Notes: a model not told the origin generated them from the letters alone. Shown: positions 1 to 14,400, numbered from the stretch's first letter. The stretch is DNA of 64,000 nt from Crossaster papposus (GCA_037893245.1 JBAIAA010000349.1:186001-250000); one strand, 5' to 3'. Numbers and translations: made by a program.

Positions 1-1867
1 GACATGTTAACACCAAAGTCATATTCACCTATTTCTTGACTAAACAGCAAAGATGTTTCAAAAGTTAGGGATCACAGTCTCCAGTCACTGGACTCTTCCA
101 ACTCCAACCTGCAAGAAATAGATGCTCAATTACTAGGGACCCATGTTAAAAATGTTGATAACACTAATTTTAGAAGTTTAGCGACCACACCTACTTTTAG
201 GTTTTTAACTAACTGCCTTAATGTTGTACCTCCAGTTAAGGAAAAAAAAACACTGTCTGTCCACCTTTCCTACTTTTTTGTGTACATCTTAACACCAACA
301 AATGTTCTAAGTGATATTTAATACAAGAGTCTTGTAACAAGACATACGTGTACTTGAGTATCTTACCTCTAAATCATAAGACGTAGCTGACCCAAGATCA
401 TTAGAACCAGGAAATGAGTGACAAAGGGATGCTATCTCCAGAAGTCATGAGTCGCCACAGAGTCCAGCACGCGGCCTGCGCAAGTAGCTTGCACCGAAAA
501 CCGCGAATGGCAAAACGCGCACCATTCAAGCGGCTCGGCTTTAGTAGTGCGCAAATGCTTACACGAATCGCTAGGAGCATCGCACTACTTTGATTCCTAA
601 TGCACACACAATGCTCCTCGGAAAACAAATCGAAAAAGCATGCACGCACGCACGCAGCAAACGCTTTGGTCCAAAGGTTGCGATTCTGGAGTGCAGCATT
701 GACGATGAAATTGCTGCACGTGCTAAATCGTTTGTTCGCTCTTTTGAGCAATTCACTCAACTGTGAACGTTAGACTCTAAATCGCAACTGCTTGCTTAAT
801 GCTTATACATGTACAATACACGCTCGACATGATTCGTATTTTCTATCGGATGTTGCTTACACATTCAACGAAATTCCAAAGAAAACCTTCATGTTCCATA
901 CAGCAGTGTTGTGTCGGATCTTAGTTCGCTGCAGCACTTTAAACACAACTTGCAGTTCGCATTGGTGTTCATCGCAATAAACAGCCGCGCCAGCAAAAGC
1001 ATATGCCGCAAGAATTTGACGCTGCCATTGTGGTTTCATGAACTGGGACAGCACCGCACTATGGCCCTAAAACTTGACAGACAAGCGCTCCATAATTCTC
1101 AATGAAAATGCAAGAGCTTGTATTACAAAGAAACAAGTAAACAAGTACTGCGGAAAAAAACTAACCTAACACTGTGCCACGCCTCTTAACTACATGTACA
1201 TCAGCGCCTATTCTGGGAGCATAAGCGCCTAATCAAATAAACACCACCATTATGCGCGGACAATACAATGTACACGTTTCTGCTTCCTCTAAAAAAAGGC
1301 AAAAATCTGCCTTCAAGTCTGATTTAAATGTGCACAAATATTTAAGTGACATTTCTGTGCAATACTCCTGCCTACTGTCCATGTTTTTAGTCCCGTTACT
1401 GTAGTGATTCAACAGAGTGAAAGTCAGTTCTACAGTGCCGGTATGATTGCAAGACAAAGAAGACGAGGGTAATGTGTAGAACATGTAACTTCTTTTGCTG
1501 ATAAAGTCTTGTGCCATACACTGCGATTTGAAGAATTAAATTACAGCGAATGACTTAACATATTACTGTCCATGAATTAGGTTGTAGAAAATGGCGATTG
1601 AGTATTTTCTGTTCCTGTTCTTAGAAGGTAAATCCAGATTTAGGTTATTCCACTTACAATCACCCAACTTGTTTGCGATTTTTAAAACCAGATTCCTTTT
1701 AGTTTTAGTAAAGTTTTGCTTTTTCGAGAACAATTAAGCAACAGCGCTAAATCCATTATTATCAACACAAATTTTCACACATCACAAGCAGTTAGGGTTT
1801 TTAAGGACAAAGAGCATGAGCATTGCTCAAAATATTAATTGATTTCGCTGAAAAAAGGGTAGGCCTA
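1..1867. other. No recognisable gene; CpG-richer patch 440-1110
   Basis: No recognised exon or repeat was found. The part from about 440 to 1110 is richer in CpG than its surroundings and carries several short open frames on both strands. One plus-strand frame from the ATG at 611 to the stop at 751 has a protein-like composition but matches no family I know and has no convincing splice context. The rest is AT-rich and unremarkable. Confidence 0.4.
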
Positions 1868-2540
1868 ATATTAGACCGAGTTACTGGACCCTAGTTTAGT
1901 TATCGCCTTTTTAACATTTGGATATCTGGCGATACTAGGGTCCGAAAAAGAACTCTGAACAACTGAAACAGTTAGGTTTTGCACATCATTCATCTCAAAC
2001 ATCCCAAAATCTTGCAAAACACTTTAATGCCTACTGCCTTCCCGACATGTCAAAAACGAACTATGGTGCTTCAATCTTTTAAGTGTACAGTTGTTATTGC
2101 AGTAGTTGGTGCATCTGCAGGTCTGCGCATGCGCGCGGCCGGGGAAATATATTTTATTTGTCCCGACCATGTACATGTATGCGTTTGTGTCCATACAGTT
2201 GCTCATTCCATCGCGAATTCCGTCATTTGAACAAGAAAATGGTAGCGTGATATTCAAAAGTGGTTGAATTTTACAGATTTGCCACCCCCCAAAAAATTAT
2301 CGCAAGTACCATTGTTGAACTTGAAGTCCCATTTAGTTCGACTTTGACATCTGGAGAAGGCAGTAGGTGCTGTAAAAGATATTTTTGTCAAGTGTTTTGT
2401 TTGATTTGGGGCAATTTTTTAGATGAATATGTCAAATTGTAAACCATTTCAGTTGTTTAGTGTTGTTCTTTCTCGGACCGGTAGTATCGTAAAAAAAAGT
2501 TTAAGTGATAAACTAGGGTCCAGTAACTCGGACTAGTATT
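1868..2540. mobile_element. Foldback/MITE-like element of about 670 bp
   Basis: An inverted repeat bounds this stretch: the left end near 1870 reads GACCGAGTTACTGGACCCTA and the right end near 2511-2535 carries its reverse complement with one small change. A further GGGTCC copy lies inside near 1935. There is no transposase-like frame, so this looks like a non-autonomous DNA element. No target duplication was identified. Confidence 0.6.
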
Positions 2541-4194
2541 AGTAATCATTTTCTACCCAAAAAATGTTTGCAACACAGGGTCCTGTAAATGTAATTAAAA
2601 CACAACCCCCCCCCCCCCCCCCCGCTTTAAAAGACACAGCTTTACAGATATGTGTGTGCATTTACATGTTTTGAACAGTGCCAATGCAACGTAAATGTTG
2701 TTTGGAGTTTACCTTGACCAGTTGTGATATGAAAATGGAGATTGTCAAATTGCGCTAAAAATTTAATTGTTCCGAGGCAAATTAGATGAAAAACTACAAG
2801 ATGTTAGCCGACTACGACTAGTACGACAAGGCCAGAAACAACTATAGTTTCATTTATTGCTATTTAAATATTTTTCCCAAGCGCATTTAATAGCTTTTGT
2901 TTGATTATACAGTCAGACATTTAGCCTAACTGAAAATGTTGAAATTGAACAATGTCGTTTTGTTGCGACGGCGTGGCGCCTAGTATTCAGCGCGGATGGC
3001 GCGGCGTCGGTCAGTGAAAAGCAAGTTAAAGTCGTCATAAACCGATTTATTTGCTCAAATACAGGCGTAAATATTGTCTCCACTGAAGGATGGTATTCCA
3101 GCGGTAGTTACAAACCTTTCCAACTTCCTCTGAGCAAAGCTTTTCCTGAAACTAAATTTCGAAGGCCGGCTGACTTGTCCTGGCGTCCCAAAAAGCGCAT
3201 GAAGAAAATGGCGTCTTTCTAATGTCATGTGAGACCTGGTACCCGACTCCTGTTTCTGTACAACCATGTAAATCACAAATCATATGGCTGGTACCCGACT
3301 ATATCCCATATTAATTTCTCCAAGCCATGCGCTTCCTTTAGTACGGGGGACTGCACTCCCAAATAAATCCGGGAAACAAATCCAGGGTGCCGATTTTCTG
3401 TACGTGCTTTTAGGGGTTATAAACGCGAAGCTGTTTAACCTCAAAATCCTAAAACATTTGCAAATTAAACATCAAAACAAAATTCAAATACATGTACCTG
3501 CTCACTTGACGATAGAAGCAAATATCACGAGTATCGAGCATTCTCATTTTCTACCTCCATGCTCAGTGGTACCATGGAGTGTCATTTGTGTATCAATAAT
3601 TTACAACAATGGCTGACCATAGGCTGACCATGGAGGTAGTATAGTAGGAAGGAAACTTCCTTTTTTAAATACTGCCTCACACTCACAATTTATTAACTTT
3701 AGTCTAGTGCGGGGGAGGGGCAAAAGAGTGCATTTCTGTTTTGGTGTTTTTATTGTGCAGAACCACCAAAAGTGGAAAAATTAGGGCAATGGGTCGAATT
3801 AGTATATAAAATCATGGTATAATTCTAGCAATTGTTACATTGACCACATTAATTGTTCCTTTCTCTATGCATTGACCCATGATTGACCATGCAGTGAAAC
3901 ACACTGACCTTTCAGAATTTTGTGTTCGTAGATCGGCTGTGTACAAAAAATGCTGTAGTCTGGTTGCCTGATAATTCGACCCTACTTCAGACTAAATAGA
4001 GCAATTTAAAAGACATCAGGGAATTATCCAATTAAGAAACCATACTCTAGCTGGCTTATTAATTGCACCCATTTACGGATATGTAACTGATTAGACTAAT
4101 GAACTAACTAAATTGAAAAAAATGGGGGCATTTAAAAATAGTCAGATTTTTCCAATTTTTGAAAATTGAGTTCCACTCTTTCATAGCACACCAG
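2541..4194. other. Intergenic; poly-C run and short foldback
   Basis: A poly-C run lies near 2606-2623. A short hairpin, CTACCTCCATG pairing with CATGGAGGTAG, spans about 3551-3636. A stretch near 3940-4060 resembles 34570-34680, so it is probably a dispersed repeat. No coding exon was recognised. Confidence 0.4.
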
Positions 4195-4443
4195 GGGCCA
4201 TATTTATGGAGCTCTTAAACATTTGCTTAGTACAAAACAAGTATTACTCAGTAAAAACAGTACTATCCAAAACTTCATGCGCTTTTAATGCCAAGCAAAA
4301 AAACCCAGCTGAATATATACCAGTCACAAATTACATACATCACCTAAAACTGTGGCTTCTAACCGTTTCTAACCGTTTCTAACGAGGAAGAGTTTTCCTG
4401 CTAAGCAAACTGATATGCTTAGCAGCTTTATTAAATTGGCCAC
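4195..4443. mobile_element. MITE family C copy (GCTAAGCA type)
   Basis: The ends are mutually inverted: GGGGCCATATTTATGGAGCT at the left and a version of AGCAGCTTTATTAAATTGGCC at the right, with TGCTTAGCA-like motifs inside both ends. Other copies in this window lie at 18296-18543, 57462-57560, 59598-59884, 59946-60195 and 63090-63246. Family C is probably a non-autonomous DNA element about 250 bp long. Confidence 0.6.
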
Positions 4444-6389
4444 AGTCGTGTAGTTTCATTTTTGATGTTGCACTAGGACTCCACTGAATTGTTAAATAAT
4501 TGTGCTACATGATAAAATACCAATACAATGTACACACAAAGTGTTACAAATGCAATTTCTTTATTTTCACCAATTCGCTCTATTATAATCTACCCATCTT
4601 TAAGTCCTATAATTAACTACCCATAATTAACCCCTGAATCATACTTAAAAAAAATAAATCATACTTATCAATGATAAGCAATAAACCAAATTTACCTGGC
4701 AGCAGACAAATAAAAAAATTAAGAGTTTATAAATCACTTTTACCCAAACGAGAACTAATAACATGTACACGGTGCTCATTATTTAATATACATAGTGATG
4801 TAAAACCTATCATAAAAAATATTTATGATATAAAAATTAGTGATCTTCATTTACTCATTACAATACATAGGCTTGTTGACAGTGCACCATCACATACATT
4901 ATAAAAATATCGAAGGAATATTTGATCTGCCACACAAGGGGAAAAGGCTTTCGGCCGAAAAATTATGAAAATTATGATATCTCAATGTATTCTGCTGCAT
5001 TTGAATTAAGGCAATTTTAGAGTATTATTTTGGACCCGATTTTGCTAGTATTATAAAATTAGTCATCGTGTGAATCGGAAGTTATGGCTGCATCCCAAAC
5101 CGTAGGGGCTATTGTCTAGGTGTTCACCCATGGACCTTATTCACCAGGAAGACAGGAAGCCATTTTGGTGGTGTTCCCTGACTCTAGACATGCTGACAAT
5201 AGCCATAGCAGTTTCGAACAAGGCCCAAGCTATATATCCGAGGGCTATATAACTCCCCATATCACTCAACCTGTACCAAATTCCAAACCGACGACACGCA
5301 CAGGTAAAATTTACATGCATGTGAAAATTGACAATCAATTTTAAAAAGGCACAGATTCCAATTAAAACCCCCCTAATTACCAAGATACAAGAATGAGCTA
5401 TATAAACTTCAAGGCATTTTAAACTTCAGTATTTCCTTGCAATGTCAAATACTGGATTCTGTATAAATGTTTTCATCTATATTATAGATAAATCGTAATT
5501 AGTGATTCCGATTAGTGCCAAATATATAAAATTGTTTACTTGATAATACAAGGATGAAATTGTAAAGAAAATGATAAGTAAAAGTGGATCGGTTGAAATA
5601 TTAATTCAGGCATGAAAAATTTCAATCTTTACACAAAGTTTACAGTTGTCTTTTTACAGTGTTTTTCAATCATCAATGGCAACAATGTGAAATGGAAACA
5701 AAAAAGAAAATCAGCTGATTCAAGAAAAGTTTGCAAACCTGTTAATTATATTCAAGCAATTTTCAACAGATTTCCCCCCAAAAAAGAAACACACACACAA
5801 AAACCTTGTGTGGACAATCCTTTGAATTTGTGTAGTTAAGAATCTTGGACTAAATTTCACCAAATTCTTTCAACCCACATTTGTGACTGTTGTCCTCTTC
5901 ATTTTTCCTGATTATTACCCTAGCTTACCCATTTTACCTCTAGAGCTCTTTTTCTAAAAGGAAGAAATCTTGTTTGGTCATCTTTTGTTTGCAAGTCCAC
6001 ACAGGGTTTGCAAGGTTGGTACACAATTATTATACCTACTCTGCAATACATACATGTATTCCTTAAAACAATAAATACAATTTGTGGACAGATATTTGTT
6101 CATTAGTTAATGTGACATTAATGCGACATTGTATACACAATTCGCACACTGCATTACGTACATGTACACAAAAAATACAATTTGCAAGGGGATATGCAAA
6201 TGTCTGACCAAGTAGTAATACATGTAGCACAAAATGTATGCGAGTGGATGTACACGTGAAATTACATGACTTTCACCTTTAAACAAATTGTTTCTTACAA
6301 TTACTTTCAATTAAAAAGGTAATAAACCATTTGCTTTTGTTGTAATTTTTTTTCAAAAATGGACGGGTTATAGGGTTAGATTTTCGGTA
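4444..6389. other. AT-rich intergenic DNA, no gene seen
   Basis: AT-rich sequence with scattered ACATGTACATGT-type microsatellite fragments. No exon, structured repeat or RNA gene was recognised. Confidence 0.4.
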
Positions 6390-6722
6390 AATATTGTGAC
6401 GCTGACCTGTTCAAAGTTTTGCGTGCATGCTGGAAATAAAACCAAAAAAAATGCTGTTCTTGTCTGGTTCCTTGACTTCCTTTAGACAAACCAGATTGAA
6501 ACAAAGTTTGTTTTGTTGTTCTTGTTGTCCGGCAATTTTTCGTAACAATTACAGGATATCTAGCGCAATCATTTTGCTGGTTGCCTAGAATAATTATTTA
6601 CTCTGAAATAAGTAAGACATTTCTTAATAATTTGGTAAAAAGAAATTCATTTCAAAGTGAACAAAGAAATTGACAAGGCGGGACGTAAACCTGCAATAGC
6701 AAATGGTGTATCCTACGCTTAA
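6390..6722 (+). mobile_element. MITE family A copy (partial, diverged)
   Basis: Shares with other family A copies the GACCTGTTCAAAGTTTT segment, the ATCTAGCGCAATCATTTTGC segment and the right end AAATGGTGTATCCTAC followed by TTAA. The left end is missing or too diverged. Confidence 0.55.
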
Positions 6723-7535
6723 GGGAAGTTTTTTGGGGTTGGCTTTCTGGAATGTCGCAGAAAATGGTATCAAAAATATACTTCTATTTCCCTGCCATTG
6801 TAGATTTTGTTCGGTATATCGATCGTTTGGAATAGCGATTTTCATCAGGTACAAACAAGGACTTTGAAAGACTGAAAAACGTGTGTGTGTGAAAACTTTT
6901 AGTCATGCGTTAGACAATATTGGTTTCCGATAAGATAAAGACGTCAGAACCAGCTCTTGAATGAGGACGGCCAAAAAGCGACCGACTTAGCTGCAATGAC
7001 TATAAGGCTAGTTAATATAAAGTGGAAAACATATCTGAGTAGAACATTCACATGTACAGCGAATGACATTTCTTTTTATCAAATAGATTGTCACATTCAT
7101 TACTTATACAATTTTACTGCATATATGCAGACCCACTTTAAGAATCGATACCGGTACATACTGTGCTTGTTTATCACACATTTAAAAATGCTAAAAGATT
7201 TAACTATAACTAAAACTACAACATGTGCAAAGAAAAATAAAATACAAGTGAAAACATTACCATTCTATCAATGCATGGAAGCTATGTTAGTATGTTACAT
7301 GTCCTGTGCCTAATAGCTATACCCAGCAAGATATGGGACCGAGAGACTCCCCCCTTAGTCCCCCATACCTATACACTCCCTAGACTATTGTTACCTAACC
7401 TAAAAACCTCAAAAGAAACCACAACATTTCGCAAGCACAATGACCACCACAAAGGAGGGGAGGTTCTCTCTGTCCCATATATCGCTTCATATGCTAATAG
7501 TAGGGCAAATAGGGGAAATATTTGGGGGAAGTATG
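6723..7535. other. Intergenic, nothing recognised
   Basis: AT-rich sequence. Open frames at 6957-7313 and 7271-7540 on the plus strand have no family resemblance and are rich in residues expected from AT-rich noncoding DNA. Confidence 0.35.
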
Positions 7536-7775
7536 TCTGAAATTTGGCACACAGTCAGAATCTGTCATGAGGAAGATATTTGGCTGTAGGGCCATCGCAT
7601 CTAGCTGTCTTTTTTAGAAATTAGTTAGAACAACAAACAATTTTCAAAATGTTCAACTAGGCTGCCATTGCTTGTTATTCTATCTATATTTCTTCAAAGA
7701 ACAAATCTGCAATGGCCCTATAGCCAAATATCTTTCTCATGACGTTCTCCGACTGTGTGCCAAATTCCATGTTCG
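7536..7775. mobile_element. Foldback MITE of about 240 bp
   Basis: Long inverted ends: the left arm carries AATTTGGCACACAGTC and, further in, AAGATATTTGGCTGTAGGGCC. The right arm carries GGCCCTATAGCCAAATATCTT and GACTGTGTGCCAAATT. A related end fragment occurs near 52767. No coding capacity. Confidence 0.65.
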
Positions 7776-7896
7776 TATCTTCAAAGGCACAATCATTAGA
7801 TTTCACCTATCTGCCGTAAACTGTAGTATGTGGATGGAAAAACTGGGTTAAAGCTATTTCCCTGGAAACACTTGATGTTAATGTGCGGGCACATTG

Positions 7897-8346
7897 GGTA
7901 GGGTAGAGTAGAGTTGGGTAGGGTGGAGTTGGGTAGGGTGGAGTTGGGTAGGGTGGAGTTGGGTAGGGTACGGTTGGGTAGGGTACAGTTGGGTAGGGTA
8001 CAGTTGGGTAGGGTGGAGTTGGGTAGGGTGGAGTTGGGTAGGGTGGAGTTGGTTTGGGGTAGGGTGGAGTTGGGTAGGGTACAGTTGGGTAGGGTGGAGT
8101 TGGGTAGGGTGGAGTTGGGTAGGGTGGAGTTGGGTAGGGTGGAGTTGGGTAGAGAAGAGTAGAGTTGGGTAGAGAAGAGTAGAGTTGGGTAGGATGGAGT
8201 TGGGTAGGGTACAGTTGGGTAGGATGGAGTTGGGTAGGGTACAGTTGGGTAGGATGGAGTTGGGTAGGGTACAGTTGGGTAGGATGGAGTTGGGTAAGGT
8301 ACAGTTGGGTAGGGTGGAGTGGAGTGGGGTAGGGTGAAGTGGGGTA
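7897..8346. repeat. 15-bp G-rich minisatellite
   Basis: About 30 tandem units of GGGTAGGGTGGAGTT, with variants GGGTAGGGTACAGTT and GGGTAGGATGGAGTT in blocks. Between about 8190 and 8305 the variants alternate regularly, giving a higher-order 30-bp period. The plus strand is strongly G-rich with frequent GGG runs. Open frames on both strands here (VELGR-type and TLPNS-type repeats) are products of the array, not genes. Confidence 0.9.
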
Positions 8347-8483
8347 TGTTTACTTGGTCCCATCGCAAAATTCTCACAGACAACTTGAAAGAACCATTTC
8401 AAACATAAATACTGATAAAACGCAGTAATTGCATGTCTGATTTCAGGGAAAGACTTTCTGTGCCTTTGGCCACAATACCTTCA

Positions 8484-11400
8484 TTAGCTAGAGTATTTAC
8501 CCACTGCCTGAATGCCCTTCAGGATTTGCAGCAGGTTTTCCAACCCGTACAAGCATCCTTTATTACTAGACTCGATGTCCATTATGCTGACCGGGTCCCG
8601 CTCCGAATTGGCAAAATCGATGATCCGGAGGTCCGTGAGTATACCCGGCTTGTTCGGCTTGTCCTCATCCCCTTCGTACATGAAGAGAAGGGACGTGCTT
8701 AGAAGGCTGAAGGTCGAAATCAAGGACACCGCCAGGATGAGCGCCTCCAATTTCTGAATGAAGGGCGGGAGAAGCTCCATCCTGACTTTGTCGCCGGCTG
8801 AGAAGTACTCCCCGAGCGCCTTCCGAAGGCCATCTTTGCCCATGCGGCGTCCGTCGTACTTGTTGCGGCATTTGTAACAGCCTTTGCTGGGCTGATACAC
8901 CTGTGTGAGAACAAAAAACGATTGCTCTGCAATTCGTTGTCTGAAGGTAATTCTGCAGGTAGTGGGTTCGAGTCCAGCCTGGGGTTGTGGTACGTGTGCC
9001 CTTGGGCAAGGCACTTTGTCACTCATTACTTCTCTACACCCAGGAGTAAATGGGTACCCGTGATGAAGGCAGAGATGGCTATTGTGGTTGATTTAGCTGC
9101 TTTGCGCCGAAATGGCAGCATATATAGAAGCTGCATAATCCTGAGGGAGCTGAGGTTGTATTTGGACTATTTCACTGGCCTAATGATCAGGGGTGATAAT
9201 AGCGATTTGATGTATTTGATGTATTTGAAAGCGTTATATAAGCACCTGTTATTGTAATTAGTAGGAAGGCCAAGTTTGTTTCTTGTACAATGTAATTTTG
9301 CCTCTAAAGATCTTGTTAAGATTGAAATATCAGGTCCTCCTAATATATTTGATCAACAAAACAGCTGCTCAACTTTTGGTTACTCTCTGAAACTAATTTA
9401 TACCTGCATTCCACAAAGGCGCAGGCCTAGTTTAGCTGTGGTGGTCGCCTCATCGCGATCAATGTGCAGCTGGCGTTTGGTCTCCGAGTGATTCTTGTGG
9501 TACGTCTTCGTCCCCAGCTTGACGTCAAGAATGCACGGCGAGCGAAACTTGGACGTCAGGTTCTCTAAAAGAATAAACTCTGAAGAGGGTTTCAACAGTT
9601 ACGGGAAAAATATGTGCCAATTGGGAAAATTGGTGTAGGATGCACACTTTGTTTACGCTTGGTAGATCAAGACTATAAATTGCCTAAAGCAAAATTGCGA
9701 CAGTGACAATTCGCGGCTACGCTTACCATACCAGCGTTGTTAACGGAATTGTGGCAATGGAAATAACGTAGTTGTGGCACGTAATTTTTAACTTCTATTT
9801 TAATTTGTAATTATTGTTCTTATTTTCCCTTCTGAACTTTAGTGCAATTATCGTAAATGTTTCCATTCCTCCATCTTGAAACCTTGATGTAACTCGCGAA
9901 TTCAAGTAGAGATAGTGCTCCGGGGCTACGCATTGGTTGGTCCAGTTGGATTAGCTAGCCAAATCATGCAGCGTTCGTTTTTGGCTATTGGCATGATACA
10001 ATTCCCACATATGTTTTCTTTCAAACTACCAAGTATTGTGTTTATTGGAAAGGGGTGTAATCATACATGCAGCTTACGTTTGGTTTAATTATTATAATGA
10101 TTCTCGGTCACATGGAAAGGACATCAATATTATATATTTTTAGATACCCTACCCAATAAATTAGAATAAATAGGAATTCAAGGAATCTGGAAATATCAAT
10201 ATCTTAAAATATCAAAAGGTCAACTTTACTCTGATTTCGTAGATGCAGGTTATAATATGGTCGACTCTAGTCGCCCAACTAAATTTGCTCTTATTTGTTT
10301 AAGGATACTATGGAGCTTGCTAGAGCCGAAGTCTTTGTGCATGCGGGCCATCTGCAGACGGTTCAGATGCACCCCCCAAGGATTGCCTTTCTCAAACTGT
10401 TGGCGAGTCGTTTTGCTCTCCGAGTGATCTTCAAATAAGTCCTCTTCACTTGAAAATTCTTTGCTGTCCGCCGATTCACTTCTGAAATGAAACACAAATA
10501 GGGTACGTGCATCGATTCGGAAACAAATAATCAAGTACCGGTACCCGACCATTGATGTCAGGAACCGATTCCAGATTATGGAATTGAATAGAATACACAT
10601 ATGGACTGGCAATGAGGTCACAAGAGCACGTCTATTCCCCCGAGGGACTGTGAGTGACCAGAAAGGGACCTATTTCCCGAGGCCGAGAGAAATAGATACT
10701 CCTTCTGGTCATCACTCACAGGCCCGAGGGGGGATAGACGTGCTCTAGTGACCGAATCATGCCAGTCCATATGTTTTATAACACACCTCGGTCCAAAATA
10801 TGAAATAATCGTGATCCGATCCAGACGCCGCCATTTTTCATATTAAGATGAGCCTGGCAAACCTCTTGAGGGCGCTGTAACCAGGCAAAAAATTAAGTCT
10901 ATTGCCCGCTTTAGGAACTATTTCCCGCAAATTCAGGGTGGCGCAAATCTCATGCACTAGCCTATATTAGTTAACCCCACGCGACCTTGCAAGGCCAATA
11001 ATGTCTGTCAGCAGCGAGCAAGGTCGGAAAAGCTTGGGCGTGCTTCCCGGTACCATTGGCCTGAACCTGCCTCGGATCAACCAGAATACAGAACTAGCAA
11101 GAAGCGTGTTATAATCGTTACTAGTGCTGGGGGAGTAGTAATTTTTCCCCACTCGAGTACTCGCAAAGAAATCACTCGCGACTAACAGAGAACAGAGAAG
11201 TAGTTGTCACATTCACAAGGGGTAAGATGACGGTCACACATGTGTTTATCATCATGTGTTTTCATTCAAAGCGTAACAGTAATTTCACAGTGACTTCTGC
11301 TGCAATTTGTTTTCCTTTATCGCTCAAGTTAGAATTGAAAATCAGTAAAAATCATATCGTAAAACCATCGCAATTGTCATTAGTATAGTAGTAGAGTCTG

Positions 11401-14400
11401 ACCACAACTTAATCGGTACTTGTCAACAATCATCGCTTGCTAACAATCACTACTCTTTAGTATTTATTGCTACTCTGGCTGGCACGAGTAATTGATTAGT
11501 TAAACAACTGCGAGTAGTGCTACGAGTAGAAAAAAATGATCACGAGTACGTGAGTACTCCAGTTACTCGCCCAGCACTAGTCGAAAACACTAGTCGTGGA
11601 GTGCCGTGGTCTCGTGGTCTGGAGCATTGAATTTGTAATCTGTATGTAAAGCTACAGGTTGTGGGTTCGAGTCCTGCCTGGGACTATGGTGCGTGTGCCC
11701 TTGGGCAAGGCACTTTGTCACTCATTGCTTCTCTCCACCCAGGAGTAAATGGGTACCTGTGAAGGCAGAGATGGTTATTGTGGTTGATTTAGCTGCTTTG
11801 CGCCGAAATGGCAGCATCGAGCTGTATACTCCCCAGGGAGCTGAGATGGTATTTGGAATGTTTCATGGTCCCAATGACCGGGGTAATAATAAATTGTAAA
11901 GCGCTTTGATACACCCACATTGTGAGAGTCTAAAGCGCTATATAAGAACTAGCATTATTATTATTATGTAACCAGCTTTACAAATTACACAGTAATTTCT
12001 CAGATGATCCAAGTGAAAGGTTTTGAATGTCATTTGTTGGGAACTTTCAAAATAAAACGAGGCTGCATGGGGGAAAAACAAATATTTCACATGACATGGA
12101 TGATGCTCGTGAAAGTTGTTCATCAGGAACGAGACCATTTCTGCAGCTTCTTGAGATCAGCGCATGTGGTCTCTACCTTCACATTCCCATTTATACTCCT
12201 GGATGGAGAGAGGCAATTGTAGTAAAATGTCTTGCCCAAGAACAAAGGGCACCATGTTCCCATCAGGGTTCATAACAAATAAAAAATTCCAAACTAACTG
12301 CTGTGTTGGACTTGTCCGTTGTTGCGGTGACAATTCGGAGCTTTTCTTGCTGTGTTCAGCTGCCGGGTCTAGTAACCTGGTGTGCCCATTGCTGGGGTAC
12401 ACTGAACCTGCGCTAGTCTGGTGCTGCGACCTGATTGGGTAAGCCCGGACGCTCAATGAGCCGCCATCTTCCTCTTGAACAGAAACATGGACGACACCTG
12501 ATTGGACAGAAAAAGTGAAACGGTTCAGATATGAAACTAGCCTATGGAGAAGAAGAAAAAAAATGAAAAAAAAATCAGAATTGGCATTATTTGGACACGT
12601 TTTTTACGTGTCCAAATTTATCAGGATTTGGGATGTTTATGGTTAACCAGTTCGCGCCAGGATTATTTTAACATCACCAAGCCGACACGCATAATTATTT
12701 TTAACGAAACGCGATATGAGGCGAGTTCAGGCCGATAGTACCAGGAAGCACACCTACGCATTTCCGGCCTTGCTCGCTGCCGACAGACATTTCCGGCCTT
12801 GCTCATGGCGTGTTTATGCGTCATCTGTTTTTAATCTGGGAAAACTTTGCATTTATTTACGTTATCCGGCGCGAACTAGTTAAGGAGGGTTGCTTCCCTT
12901 TAAATTAAACTTATTCCGACAATAAACGTGATCGGCAGTTGAAAACGAAAATTGTTTTTTCTTGCATTCTTTCTAGGCATCCATGATTGTACAAATTCGG
13001 ACAGGTCAGTTAATTGATATTTACTATAAAATACAACCCCACAAAATCCACCAAGTCCTGATAATTCAAGCAATTACCAATGGCGCATACAAAAATTCCT
13101 GAATATAAACTTGCAAAAAGACAGATTTCTGATTAAATAAAAAAGCTTCATCTCTGAACAGTCAGATTGTCAAATAAGCAAATAAAATCCAGTTCTCATT
13201 TTCAGATAAGTCTACGTACAAAGTACATGTACATGTACATGTATGTTTATGCTGGGCTAATTATACATGTTGGCCTGCATACTGATGTGAGAACTATTTA
13301 TTGTTTTAACTCGGCCTAATTGGATGTTTATCACTTCTGTTGAAACACAGTCATTCCATAAAGTTGGGACACAAAGTGTAATAATTCTAGTTACATGCCA
13401 TCTATCATGTCTATCGACTATATTTTTTTAAATATTTATTTATATTTGTCTTAATTAGATGTTGGACAAAATTGGACAGAATTGGTAAACAATTTTACCA
13501 TTAATTATTATATTTTTTTACTCCTCTGGTTTTTCCCATCCAATTTTCTTATACACCCCTTTTTTGTAAGGCTGTTGCCCACTCCTTTTTCTCACAACCC
13601 CCTTAGAAAAGTGTTGTATTGGAATATATAATACACTATTGATAGTAAATAAAAATCACCCGGTGAGTTTTCAAGCTGATCCAAAGGAAAAAACAGCACA
13701 AATAACAAAATGGTATGATGCATCTTTACAATACATTAGTGCAGTGTTGAAGCACAAGGATTGACCCTACCAAGGCCCAGGCTTTGGACCCTCAAGGCTT
13801 ACACATAATTGGGTACATGTCCCTATACACTAGCCTAATTCAAGCCCCATTGAAAACAGTGTAAAATCAACAACGTTCAGGACCAAGTTTCATGCAAACC
13901 GACATCACTGGGGTTTCTCAAACAACAATCAGATTATTGTCTTGGCCTTTATCTTTTTTTATTTCTATTCAATTTTTGGTGGGTTAGCCAATAACATTTT
14001 TTAATATTCACACCAAAAGAAACTCACCTCCCGAAAAGTGATATACTTCCCGAGCCTGCAAGCAGCCATTTTTCAAATGGCATCCCGGCCTCCACGTTCT
14101 AGGGCAATTAGGAGCCATTTTTCAACCGTAATTTTATCAAGTCAGCCCTTAGATTGAAGCTCAAAAACCATTTTATCAAATTTATCAAATTTCTACCCCA
14201 CAATTTTGTACGCACCAGAGACATCAAATTGGCTTGTTAACCTTAACCCTAACCACACGCAACTCAATGCACCAATTGGAAATGTCTGATGCATTTTGCT
14301 GCTGTGCATAAACTACAACAGTTTACCATCGGCTTGGACCCGCCTCGGATTGAGTTTCGTTAAAAATAATCCCGCGCCTCAGCTCAGTAATGTTAAAATA

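Noticed and set aside
401-760. 119-residue minus-strand frame in a CpG-rich patch
   Set aside because: Composition and overlap with other frames give no support; no splice context or similarity.
7897-8346. Interstitial telomere-like repeat
   Set aside because: Units contain GGGTAGGG, but the 15-bp period and AGTT spacer do not match TTAGGG arrays.
7796-8402. Long proline/asparagine-rich frames on the minus strand
   Set aside because: They are translations of the 15-bp array, and two different frames are equally long.
8901-9026. N-terminal extension of the IP6K last exon up to 9026
   Set aside because: The upstream part is intron and SINE sequence; the acceptor at 8901 and continuity with LCGMQ|VYQ fix the exon start at 8900.
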